Below, piece after piece: positions 34,362 to 42,326 of a stretch of DNA of 42,326 nt. The stretch lies in assembly GCA_910586715.1 (NCBI GenBank), contig CAJUJG010000031.1, positions 1 to 42,326 of the forward strand, in the 5' to 3' direction. Made by a program: the position numbers and the translations under genes. The notes beneath the pieces are model-generated. The model saw only the letters and a program-made list of their open reading frames with translations. It made no database searches and was not told the origin of the DNA. The stretch is from an uncultured Lachnospiraceae bacterium (GTDB lineage: Bacteria > Bacillota > Clostridia > Lachnospirales > Lachnospiraceae). Every line of letters starts with the position of its first letter. Positions within the stretch are counted from its first letter, which is position 1.

Positions 34362-37300
34362 CTATGCCACCACTTTATACCTCATATAGACATATTCATA
34401 TATCTTCTGCCGATACGTAAATATTGCACGATCTGAATAACACTCCGGCAGCTCTTCCCACAAAATCTTTCCAATCAGCGTATCGACTTCTGCTTTCGTT
34501 TCCTGTTTATCGGTCCAATGGTCAAGTTCCGAAATCTTACTCTTAATCTTATCCAGTAAATCTACCGCAATCTTTTTCATCTTCTTGATATCTTCCTTTG
34601 ATAGGTTTTCGTCAAAAAGCATATCATACACGGATAATTCCTCATCACTTGTGAAGCCTTCCCGAACATATCTCTGTTCCTCCTGATTCATGGAACTTGC
34701 CAAATCCATCAGTTCCATAAATACCTTTTCAATATTCGCTCTGTCCTGGTCTTGATTGTATTCTTCAATAATCTTCTGATAACGCTCATAATAGTCTACA
34801 CGTTTCGGATTTTCCCTGAGCATTTTGTCCAAGCGCATTCGAATAAGCTCATCAAGCTCCTTGAACATTAGATTTTTCTTTTTTACCATAGCAAACTCTC
34901 TTCGAAGTATATCAAAATCAATCTTACTGATGTCAAAACGCTTTTCCATACTCCTGTCTTGAGATGTTGGTTCCATCAAAATATATTCGCCCATAATACC
35001 ATTAATTTCTACCATCAAATCAACCGTATCCACATGCTTCTTCTTTTTCTTCAGCTCACTATATATCGCAATAATAGCATCTTTCCTTTGTCTGTCCTCA
35101 TACGAAATATCATGTCTGTTGAGATACTTCATCATACGGCTTAACTCATTTCCATAGGTCCTAAACTGCTTTATGCTCTCCCTGCTTTCAGAAACAACAT
35201 TCGCCGCTTCTTGTAACAATGCAAGTTTTTCAAAGTCCTTAGCCGCTACAAGATTATTTAAATTAAAATCTTTGCTGTGCAAAAACGCAATTGCAGCAGC
35301 TATAACTTCTAATACCCTCTCTATCAATTCACCCTTATCGACTGTCGGATCGGTATTTCTAACACCTACATTTGCCGTATAATCGGCAAGCGCTTTACGA
35401 AGTGCTTTTACAATACCGATATAGTCAATAATAAGTCCGTTATTCTTGCCTTCTGCTACACGATTTGCCCTTGCAATCGTCTGCATCAACGTATGCGCTT
35501 TCAAAGGCTTGTCTAAATACAAGCATGACATGCACTTAACATCAAGCCCTGTCAGCCACATTGCACAGACAAAAACTATCCGTAAAGGATTGTCACTATC
35601 CTTGAATTCTTTATCAAGCTCTCGTTTTTCCATCTTCTCACGATGCGATTTTATATCAAGATGCCATTTCTTAAATATTTGGATTTCGTTCTGCTCCTGT
35701 GAAATTACCACAGCCATTTCTGTATCCGTCATCCACTTGATTTTACGGTCCAGCTCCTGAGCTTCCTGCTGTGTAACCGTTTTTCGCTTTATCTTTAATC
35801 GTTCGATTTCTTCCTGCCAATACTCCTGCACCATATTGTACATACGAACGCACGTTACCTTATTCAGACATACAAACATTGCCTTACCGCTTGTCCAAAG
35901 GTCGGAATAATGTGACACAAAATCTTTGGCAATCGAACGAAGTCTTGGCTCTGCCGTTAAAAGATGAATTTCTTTTTCGAACTCGCGTTCCATCTTTTCA
36001 CTTTGCTCTGCATCAAGGTCCGCCGCTTCCATCGCATCAAGAATTCTATCTGTAATATTGGGATTGTGAATATCCAGTATCCTCTCGCCTCTATTTTCAT
36101 AATAAAGAGGTACTGTAGCTCTATCCTCTACTGCACGTTTAAAATCATAAATAGAAATATAACCGCCGAAAGTACGCTCTGTAATGTTGTCATTTGATAG
36201 AAGCGGAGTTCCTGTAAAACCGATTTTCGACGCTGTCGGAAGCAGGTCTGCCATATTATCTGCAAATATACCATATTGGCTTCTGTGCGCCTCATCCGAC
36301 ATAATAATGATGTCGTGGTCTGGAATAATCGGCTTTTCCACTTTCCTATTGAATTTCTGAATCAGGGTAAAGATAAAGCTTGGATTACCCTCTAATTTTT
36401 TAATCAGATTATCACCGCTTGTGGCAATAAACTCTGAAGCTTTTGTTTTTCCCAACAAACCACAGTTTTCAAATGTATCGCTAATCTGCGTATTCAGCTC
36501 GTCTCTGTCGGTGAGTATCACAATCGTAGGCGAACCAGCAAACTTTCTGCGTATTTTCTGAGAAAGAAATACCATAGAATAGCTTTTACCGGAGCCCTGC
36601 GTATGCCAAAATACACCGAGCTTACCATTGTTAAGTTTACGCGCCTCATAAGCCTTTACTACTTCATTCACGCCAAGATACTGATGATTCCTCGCAAGTA
36701 TCTTGACTGTGGTTCCGCCGGAATGGTCGTACAGAATAAAGTTTTCTAATAAGTCAAGGAAGTTTGCTCTATTGCAGATTCCCCGAAGCATGGTTTCCAA
36801 TGCAACACTGCCTGTTTCCTGCTCATTCAGTCTCTTCCACTCATGAAAAAATTCATACTTACTTGCAAGTGTACCTACTTTTGACTGGAGTCCGTTGGAA
36901 AGAATCAAAAACGCATTATAATAAAACAAATGGGGGATTGTATCCAAATAGTCCGTGTAATTATTCGTATACGCATCCTGCACATCTACCGTATTCTTTT
37001 TCAGTTCCACAAATAAAAGCGGGATACCGTTTACAAATCCTACGATGTCTGTACGCCTGCGATACAGGTCTCCATGTATTTTTAATTCTTTAATGGCAAG
37101 GAACTCATTATTGTCAGGATTGGTAAAATCTATGATAGCCGCTTTCTTTTCTTCTATTTTTCCGTTTGGATTTTTCACCTTTACCGGAATACCATCACGA
37201 ATCATAAAATACTTTTCTTCGTTTATCTGCATTAAGGAGGCGGTAGACAGATGCTGCTCAAAGGTTTTTCGCGCGTCCTCTGCAAGTTCTGGCGTTATCC

Positions 37301-37493
37301 AAGGATTAAGCCTTTTAAGAGCCTCTTTAAAATAGCGCACCAAAAGAATGTCCTTGTAGGATTTTCTGCCAAAGGAACCGTTGTCACCGAGAACTTCTGT
37401 ATGATAAGCAAGCTCGACTCTCCAGCCGAGTTCTTCAAGAAGGTGTCCTGCACTTTCTTGGACTAATATATTTTCTGAATAATCGTAACTCAT
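34362..37493 (-). CDS. hsdR: Type I restriction enzyme R subunit
   Basis: A 1043-residue DNA translocase/endonuclease. The nuclease domain has YRRRTDIVGFVNGIPLLFVELKK (D...ExK, around residue 165-190). The motor follows: HTQGSGKSYSMVFL (Walker A), ILTDRDELNTQ, SDEAHRSQYG (DEAH) and FTGTPLL, then helicase domain 2 with ANRVAEGKNNGLIIDYIG. The C-terminal quarter is helical and would contact the methylase. ATG 37493 has AGGAG eight bases upstream and gives MSYDYSENILVQES; an ATG eleven codons upstream lacks a site. It looks intact, but it needs HsdM and HsdS, and hsdM is truncated here. The start region has a diverged copy at 38412-38477. Confidence 0.94.
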   Translation of the reverse strand: MSYDYSENILVQESAGHLLEELGWRVELAYHTEVLGDNGSFGRKSYKDILLVRYFKEALKRLNPWITPELAEDARKTFEQHLSTASLMQINEEKYFMIRDGIPVKVKNPNGKIEEKKAAIIDFTNPDNNEFLAIKELKIHGDLYRRRTDIVGFVNGIPLLFVELKKNTVDVQDAYTNNYTDYLDTIPHLFYYNAFLILSNGLQSKVGTLASKYEFFHEWKRLNEQETGSVALETMLRGICNRANFLDLLENFILYDHSGGTTVKILARNHQYLGVNEVVKAYEARKLNNGKLGVFWHTQGSGKSYSMVFLSQKIRRKFAGSPTIVILTDRDELNTQISDTFENCGLLGKTKASEFIATSGDNLIKKLEGNPSFIFTLIQKFNRKVEKPIIPDHDIIIMSDEAHRSQYGIFADNMADLLPTASKIGFTGTPLLSNDNITERTFGGYISIYDFKRAVEDRATVPLYYENRGERILDIHNPNITDRILDAMEAADLDAEQSEKMEREFEKEIHLLTAEPRLRSIAKDFVSHYSDLWTSGKAMFVCLNKVTCVRMYNMVQEYWQEEIERLKIKRKTVTQQEAQELDRKIKWMTDTEMAVVISQEQNEIQIFKKWHLDIKSHREKMEKRELDKEFKDSDNPLRIVFVCAMWLTGLDVKCMSCLYLDKPLKAHTLMQTIARANRVAEGKNNGLIIDYIGIVKALRKALADYTANVGVRNTDPTVDKGELIERVLEVIAAAIAFLHSKDFNLNNLVAAKDFEKLALLQEAANVVSESRESIKQFRTYGNELSRMMKYLNRHDISYEDRQRKDAIIAIYSELKKKKKHVDTVDLMVEINGIMGEYILMEPTSQDRSMEKRFDISKIDFDILRREFAMVKKKNLMFKELDELIRMRLDKMLRENPKRVDYYERYQKIIEEYNQDQDRANIEKVFMELMDLASSMNQEEQRYVREGFTSDEELSVYDMLFDENLSKEDIKKMKKIAVDLLDKIKSKISELDHWTDKQETKAEVDTLIGKILWEELPECYSDRAIFTYRQKIYEYVYMRYKVVA

Positions 37494-37591
37494 ATACGTT
37501 TCTCCTGTTATCCCATAGTTCATCATACTTCAAAAAATATCATTACATGATACACATACTACAACAATATAAATATACGTCTTACTTTATT

Positions 37592-38074
37592 CTATACATT
37601 TTTATAATCAGCTTTTACTGCATATGTTCCGGCTAAATATACAGAAATATTACTATTATTGTCATCAGAAAGTCTTAATATCCTCACCGGCTGATTGTCT
37701 TCAATATTTATATTCAATTTTTTGCGTACTGTATCAATCTCGTATATCATACCATCAAACATTGTTGCTGGTAAAATCATACTCCAATTTGCTCTAATCA
37801 ATTTGCTTGCTACTATTGGCATATCAAGAAAATATAACCCATTTAATTCAAAATTTATCCTATATAGATTGCCTTGCGTTTCTCCTCCAAAACCACCGAA
37901 TGTTATATTCTTTTTTATGAGTACTGCTCCCAATTTTTTTACGAGCACATCTTCATTTTTATTCCATATTGGAAAAAGCGAACCGGTATCTATCAATGCA
38001 CGACATCCATTAAACCAATTCAAATTGACTATTGGTCTCCTTGCCTTATCATCTAATTGTAGTGTTATCTGCAT
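37592..38074 (-). CDS. Retropepsin-like aspartic protease family protein
   Basis: A 160-residue protein with a single ALIDTGSLFPIW motif (DTG at 29-31), preceded by a beta strand and followed by an FGGFGG-type flap-like stretch and the strand DMPIVASKLI. This is the half-size retropepsin organisation, which acts as a dimer. No signal peptide or membrane segment is visible. Its ATG shares a base with the preceding stop (TAATG), so it is translationally coupled to the 78-residue protein. The pair sits between hsdR and a remnant of another hsdR, indicating a cassette inserted in the R-M operon. The substrate is unknown; the partner protein is an obvious candidate. Confidence 0.7.
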   Translation of the reverse strand: MQITLQLDDKARRPIVNLNWFNGCRALIDTGSLFPIWNKNEDVLVKKLGAVLIKKNITFGGFGGETQGNLYRINFELNGLYFLDMPIVASKLIRANWSMILPATMFDGMIYEIDTVRKKLNINIEDNQPVRILRLSDDNNSNISVYLAGTYAVKADYKNV

Positions 38075-38310
38075 TATAATACCCCCGCCACCCCTAATGG
38101 AAGTGCATTGTCATTTGTGTACCAGCTTATAATTTCCTCAGCGCCATCCAACTGTATTTCAAACAATTCATCCTCTGTTTTATCGGTATAAACTACATCT
38201 GCCGATTCTAATGTCACACCATCATCATTTGCATATTTAATGTTGCTTAACCCCAACCACATATCCGGATATTTTTGCGCCATCTGTTCTCTCGTTAATC
38301 TCTCTATCAT
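38074..38310 (-). CDS. Small acidic protein coupled to the retropepsin-like gene
   Basis: A 78-residue acidic soluble protein beginning MIERLTREQMAQKYPDMWLG and containing NIKYANDDGVTLESADVVYT, a probable beta-rich fold. The start and YPDMWLGL segment recall small bacterial proteins found before retropepsin-like genes; I do not recognise a named family. ATG 38310 has AAGGGA about eight bases upstream. Its stop overlaps the retropepsin start by one base, so the two are made together. Confidence 0.65.
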   Translation of the reverse strand: MIERLTREQMAQKYPDMWLGLSNIKYANDDGVTLESADVVYTDKTEDELFEIQLDGAEEIISWYTNDNALPLGVAGVL

Positions 38311-38411
38311 ATAACCGTCCCTTCCCTATATTTATTATAAAATTTATGATTCCCTGCACTTTCTTTATTTGTACTATAACACAAAGGATCTTTTGAGACA
38401 AATCATTACTT

Positions 38412-38477
38412 TCACATTTTTAATTCATACTCCACACTTTCTTGAACTAATATATTTTTCGAACAGTCATATCTCAT
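38412..38477 (-). pseudogene. Remnant of the 5' end of a second hsdR
   Basis: Twenty-one codons read MRYDCSKNILVQESVEYEL and stop two codons later. They match the start of the intact HsdR (MSYDYSENILVQES) including a ribosome-binding-like GGGAGA at the same place, but have diverged in both DNA and protein. This marks an earlier hsdR, or a duplicated end, at this position before the retropepsin pair was placed between. The rest of the gap 38311-38504 is AT-rich without a gene. Confidence 0.75.
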
Positions 38478-38504
38478 ATATCTTTCTCCCGCAATTCATC
38501 ATAT

Positions 38505-38826
38505 TTACAAATTAATATATTCAAATACTGCTCTGTATTGGCTCTGCTTGTTTTTAGAATATAGATCATCCTTCACTAATACAAGTGCTTTCGAGAAAAA
38601 GATTGTGTGTTTTTTGTCTTTTTTCTCTCTCATAAATCTTCCCTTTTCCTATGTATTTATAAACATACGCCTTTAAAGCTAATTTCCAAGCATTAATAAT
38701 TAAAATTACTGTTGTTGGATATCTATAAGCAATACGTGGTTTATTATGTATTTGTCCCCCCCCCGCAAACAATGCATATTGTGACGAATCCAATAATAAT
38801 TTTATTACAGATTTTCCACGTGACAT
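38505..38826 (-). pseudogene. Frameshifted, truncated DUF3644 gene
   Basis: The frame from ATG 38826 (GGAGG seven bases upstream) encodes the DUF3644 start: KSVIKLLLDSSQYALFAG, IHNKPRIAYRYPTTVILIIN and AWKLALKAYVYKYIGKGKIY. It then leaves frame in an A-rich run near 38618-38626; a one-base change restores KHTIFFSKALVLVKDDLYSK until TAA 38505-38507. Full DUF3644 proteins are several times longer, so the 3' part is also lost. A run of nine G residues (38756-38764, C on the plus strand) lies at codons 23-25, where homologues have a shorter, non-repetitive sequence. DUF3644 proteins are found in R-M and other defence loci. Confidence 0.75.
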
Positions 38827-38843
38827 ATTCATACCTCCATCAA

Positions 38844-39698
38844 TTATTGTCCATCAGATTTTCCCTTTCCTATTAAGTCTTTCAAATCAGAAATCTTTCT
38901 ATTTCTTTCTATATTATCTAATTCCAAAAATGCTAATAAAGATAATTGATATATTTCATCATACCATTCTTCTAATTGTTTTTTAGGCATATTCGCTACA
39001 TACTCTATATAATGAGGACTTTCTTTGCTGCAATTATCATGTCTTATATTCATATTATTAAATAACATGAATATATTTGTTTCCATAGTTTTGTTAATAT
39101 TCTTTAACTCAGTTCTTTTAGATTCAATTTTATCCGCAAGCAATAATAAAATTGCTTTTTTACCCTCTATATTGCCTTGTAATAAATGGTGATTATACTC
39201 AATTACTTTATATGAAAGCTCTGGGTCAATTATCTCAGATACTGAAATCGCCTCTTGCGATTTTGGAACAAAAATTGTTATTCCCTTTTTGTTCGCAGAA
39301 TACATATATCCTATTTCTTCTATTACTTTATAAATTTGTTGCAAATATATTTGATGTGGATTATTCACTAAAAAATTTCCAAAAATGTTTATTGGATTTA
39401 AATATATCAAAAAATTATATGTATATTCACAGAATAAAACCAAATAATTTAGATCAAATTGGCTTGGTACTTTTTCAAAGTGAGTATTATGAACATCATC
39501 AAAATCGTCTAATGTTAAACAGGTTCCTCGAAAAGGTATATTTAAAAAATTCATTTGGCAATGTTCACTTAAAGACCAGTTATTGCCATACTGGTCAAAT
39601 GTCTTTTGCAAATAAAAACTGCTATATAATCTATCATATTCTCTTCTAATATCAATTTGGGCTTCTTCTAAAATTTGTGAAAAATTTCTCCGCTCCAT
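38844..39698 (-). CDS. Unknown protein with HEPN-like C-terminus
   Basis: A 284-residue, mostly helical, AT-rich-coded protein between hsdS and the DUF3644 remnant. It lacks signal peptide and membrane segments. The C-terminal part (NIFMLFNNMNIRHDNCSKES at about 208-227, then YIEYVANMPKKQLEEWYDEI and LLAFLELDN) has the R-x(4-6)-H-like arrangement and helical pattern of HEPN RNase domains, seen in abortive-infection proteins. That is inference only; the motif is short. ATG 39698 has GGAGG ten bases upstream, better than the ATG three codons earlier. It starts five bases after hsdS, so it is cotranscribed and probably an accessory defence gene. Confidence 0.6.
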   Translation of the reverse strand: MERRNFSQILEEAQIDIRREYDRLYSSFYLQKTFDQYGNNWSLSEHCQMNFLNIPFRGTCLTLDDFDDVHNTHFEKVPSQFDLNYLVLFCEYTYNFLIYLNPINIFGNFLVNNPHQIYLQQIYKVIEEIGYMYSANKKGITIFVPKSQEAISVSEIIDPELSYKVIEYNHHLLQGNIEGKKAILLLLADKIESKRTELKNINKTMETNIFMLFNNMNIRHDNCSKESPHYIEYVANMPKKQLEEWYDEIYQLSLLAFLELDNIERNRKISDLKDLIGKGKSDGQ

Positions 39699-39703
39699 AA
39701 TAA

Positions 39704-40918
39704 TCATACCTCCAAGGTTCCACCCATAAGTCTTGGCAACAACATATCTCTTACTTTTTTTGCATCCAAAATACTTTTATTTAAAGAATATATCTTACCA
39801 AATAAAGGTTCACATAATTTATTGTATCTGTATACCAACCCATCTGTTGGCATTAATAATTCAATATTCTCAAACTTCTTTTTATTAACATTTGTCATTG
39901 TAGCACCATTACTTCCAATACCATCCAACAATTTATCTATTTGTTTCATTGCTGAATACACAAAATATAGTATCTTTTCTTGTTTCAATACAATAGAATT
40001 AATCTGTTGATTGGTTTGACATTTTTCAGCAGAAATATTAACAAGCCCTACCGTAGCAATGCATGATATCATAATGCTATTCTTAGGAATAAACTTATTC
40101 TTTTGGGTATTTGCTCCTTCTTCCGTAAGAGTTACTTCTGTCGTTAAGGGATATACTACATTATGCATATCTGGAATTTTAATAAATGGAATATTTCCAC
40201 CATAATAAGCACTTCTTATTGTTGATGGTGTCTTTCCTGTAATTATCTCTCCTAACTCTTTAATCCTTTTAATTTTCCATCCTTTTGGTATGCCATCTAT
40301 AACTTTACAATCTTCATATCCTGGAAATCTCAAATCCACAAACCATTCCTTATAAAGACGCTGCGCCGCCTCTTCTAGAAGTTTGATTTGCATTTGATTG
40401 TTTTTAATAAGTTCATCATATTTTGATAAAATATCTGCTATTCGCCTCTGCGCATCTATATTAGGTACTTCAGCCTCATATGCTGCCAATCTCCCCTGAC
40501 TAAGATTCTGTATGTTTGCACCTATTGCAGTCCCTGACATAGCTTTTCTAAAACTCTGATTTTTAAAGTGATACAACCAAAACATAGGATTTTGCTCTTC
40601 TATATTCTTCAATCTTGCTCTGATGCAAAATCCCGAAAATGTAACTTTTGCAGTCGGATTATCAACTAACATACATCTTCCCACAAGCTCCTTATTACCA
40701 TTAGATCGAACAAATACAATATCACCTGTTTGAAGGCAATCTGACTCACGAACAATATCTTCTCTTACTTCTTCCAGTTCAATATAATCAGGATAAAATC
40801 TATTTTCAAAATTAGATACACCTATAAGCTTTATGCCTTTGCCATATGCCTCTTTCCTAAAATTTATTCCATTACTAAAATCAGCAATATCACCTAACTT
40901 TATTTTTCTCCAATTCAT
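39704..40918 (-). CDS. hsdS: Type I restriction enzyme specificity subunit
   Basis: A 404-residue two-domain DNA-recognition subunit. Target recognition domain 1 (about 3-160) ends at the conserved coiled coil RRIADILSKYDELIKNNQMQ, followed by EEAAQRLYKEWFVDLRFPGYE. Domain 2 starts at GIPKGWKIKRIKELGEIITG and ends with the second coil (NKSILDAKKVRDMLLPRLMGG). Both halves look intact. ATG 40918 has AAGGGA upstream. It follows hsdM with a gap of 106 bases containing a strong palindrome. Confidence 0.95.
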   Translation of the reverse strand: MNWRKIKLGDIADFSNGINFRKEAYGKGIKLIGVSNFENRFYPDYIELEEVREDIVRESDCLQTGDIVFVRSNGNKELVGRCMLVDNPTAKVTFSGFCIRARLKNIEEQNPMFWLYHFKNQSFRKAMSGTAIGANIQNLSQGRLAAYEAEVPNIDAQRRIADILSKYDELIKNNQMQIKLLEEAAQRLYKEWFVDLRFPGYEDCKVIDGIPKGWKIKRIKELGEIITGKTPSTIRSAYYGGNIPFIKIPDMHNVVYPLTTEVTLTEEGANTQKNKFIPKNSIMISCIATVGLVNISAEKCQTNQQINSIVLKQEKILYFVYSAMKQIDKLLDGIGSNGATMTNVNKKKFENIELLMPTDGLVYRYNKLCEPLFGKIYSLNKSILDAKKVRDMLLPRLMGGTLEV

Positions 40919-40978
40919 AACCAAGTCCCTTCATTTTCTGTAAAACATCTTCCTTTAGATCAATCTTTCTGTTAGAAA

Positions 40979-41005
40979 CAGTATAGGCAAATTTTGCCTA
41001 TACTG
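40979..41005. other. Perfect 13-bp inverted repeat between hsdM and hsdS
   Basis: CAGTATAGGCAAA (40979-40991) and TTTGCCTATACTG (40993-41005) are separated by one base. On the minus strand it lies about 20 bases past the hsdM stop. Only a short TTT follows, so it may be an mRNA-stabilising hairpin or a weak terminator setting the M:S ratio. Confidence 0.65.
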
Positions 41006-41024
41006 CATCTTTTATTCATTTAAC

Positions 41025-42276
41025 TCACAGCCCCATCTCCTTCATATTCTGTGAGATAGTATCCATCAATTCATTACTTTCTGCCTGCAATTTTAATAGT
41101 TCTGTATGTATCTCTTTCATTCTTTTCGCAAAATCTATACCATCATCCTCCGTTGGTGCAACTCCTACATATGCCCCCGGAGTAAGAGACCATCCTTTGC
41201 TTTCTACCGTTTCCATATCTGCAATTCTGCAAAGCCCGGGAATATCTTCATACTTTCCCTCACCAAACTTACTATAAAGCCATTGCGCTTCCTTTGCTAC
41301 TTCTGCAATTTCTTCTACAGATGCAATCTTTTCATCCCATGAGGTTTGTAACTTCTTCTTTTCCTTCCTGTCACATACTTCGATCTCTTTCTTTGCAGAC
41401 TCTCTAAGTGTTTTCAAATACTTCTTAGCTGCTTCAAATCCACCTGTGAATACATCATCCATGATGACATTAAGAACATCACCACCAATCTCGTCAATCA
41501 ATTCTTTCATAACAGATTGATACTCTTCAAGCAGTGCTTTATACTTATCTGTCTCACCTCTATAAAGCCAAACAATCGCATTCATATTTTTGAGCTGCCA
41601 CTCATTCCACTCATTGAGCGTACGGTCTGCCACTGTATAATAATTTCTTGCGTCTATAAAAAGAATTTTATCCTTTAATTCCTCCGCTTTTCCTTTATCA
41701 AAGAACCATAACGAGCAGGGTAAACTTTTGGTGTAAAAAAAGTTATTTCCGACACTGATCATTACATCCACATGATTTGTTTTCACAAGTTTTTCCCTGA
41801 TGTCTCTATCACTTCCCTGACTATCTGTAGCGGAAGATGCCATAACAAACCCTGCTCTTCCTGCATTATTTAAGTAAGCATAAAAATAAGAAATCCAAAG
41901 ATAATTTGCATTCCCGATTTCTTTGTTCTTGTTTTCTCTCGGTACGCCAAAAGGAAGTCTGCCCGCATTCGTGGCGGACTCTGCTTTTACTTTATCCACA
42001 TTAAAAGGAGGATTTGCCATAACATAATCACAACAGCCTTCTAAGTTATGTGCGTCATGATAAAAACTATTTGCTTCATCTCCTGACTTAATGACTCCGC
42101 TTAATCCATGTACCGCCATATTCATAAGGCAAAGCTGTGCATTATATTCTACTTTCTCCTGTCCATAGAATGTCATACTGCTGTTCGCCTGTAAACCGGA
42201 TTCATTCACAAAGTCGCCTGTCTGTACAAACATACCACCTGATCCACAGGCAGGATCTAGGAGAACACCACTTCTA
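41025..42276 (-). CDS. hsdM: Type I methyltransferase subunit HsdM, 5'-truncated
   Basis: About 417 codons of an N6-adenine methylase. The SAM motif DPACGSGGMF and the catalytic NPPF (in DYVMANPPFNVD) are present, as are GVPRENKNKEIGNANYLWI and the C-terminal domain. The frame can be followed upstream of the first ATG (42233) through SGVLLDPACGSGG, but similarity ends at about 42276, and this frame has a stop at 42312-42314. The N-terminal helical domain (roughly 130-200 residues) is missing. The junction coincides with a probable insertion-sequence end. Without this domain the M2S complex should not form, so both modification and restriction are probably lost unless the gene is repaired elsewhere. 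Confidence 0.85.
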
Positions 42277-42326
42277 GGGAAACGCTGATTAATACAGTTT
42301 AAACATTTCCCTTATACTGTTTTTTA
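42277..42326. mobile_element. Probable end of an insertion sequence
   Basis: The sequence from 42277 starts GGGAAACGCTGATTAATACA and is unrelated to the hsdM reading frame. It has the look of a terminal inverted repeat of an IS4/IS5-like element, and a TTTCCC at 42306-42311 mirrors the GGGAAA. Only 50 bases are in the window and no transposase can be seen, so the family is a guess. Confidence 0.45.

Noticed and set aside
1..42326. CRISPR arrays, tRNA and rRNA genes
   Set aside because: I saw no regularly spaced direct repeats with unique spacers, no cloverleaf with a CCA or T-loop GTTCGA-type sequence, and no rRNA-like segments.

Overview
The window looks like a chromosomal segment of a low-to-mid GC anaerobic Firmicute, most likely a Lachnospiraceae-type Clostridium relative. 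The basis is the gene content and arrangement: a glgC/glgD ADP-glucose pyrophosphorylase pair, spoVG, a long clostridial-type PRPP synthase, a DnaD/DnaC-like primosome pair, a BlaI-type repressor with ACTACAGTAGT operators, and strong GGAGG ribosome binding sites. This is inference from families recognised by eye; no database was searched.

Layout. 1-6.2 kb is an accessory zone on the minus strand: a HAD phosphatase, a BrxD-like P-loop ATPase with a DUF4391-like partner, then a BlaI repressor whose blaR1 sensor gene is broken, and a stretch of gene debris and small repeats. 6.26-10.27 kb (+) is one large secreted surface protein behind a structured leader. 10.3-19.3 kb (-) is mostly core: a toxin-antitoxin antitoxin stub, mfd, pth, a small cysteine-rich DUF6472-like gene, then the CotH/DUF4956/VTC three-gene set and spoVG. 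19.4-21.8 kb (-) is glycogen synthesis (glgC-glgD). 22.2-27.2 kb (+) is murC, then a DnaA-box-rich intergenic region, dnaD-like, dnaC-like and prs. 27.4-31.1 kb (-) is galE, a small membrane protein, cfa and a cytoplasmic Cu/Zn SOD-like gene.

31.3-42.3 kb (-) is an AT-rich defence island. Reading in the direction of transcription it holds a 5'-truncated hsdM, hsdS, a HEPN-like unknown, a broken DUF3644 gene, a remnant of a second hsdR, a small protein plus retropepsin-like pair, hsdR, and finally a compact three-gene cassette: DUF262 protein, short AAA/ABC-type ATPase and a PtuB/TIGR02646-like HNH nuclease. The truncated hsdM abuts what looks like the end of an insertion sequence at the right edge, so the type I R-M system is probably inactive here, while the DUF262-ATPase-HNH cassette looks intact.

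The best candidates for new biology are the DUF262-ATPase-HNH cassette, the dense DnaA-box cluster in front of the primosome loader genes, and a recurring near-perfect palindrome TGACACRYGTGTCA found at three distant sites. Two G9 homopolymer tracts (in cotH and in the DUF3644 remnant) are possible slippage sites.
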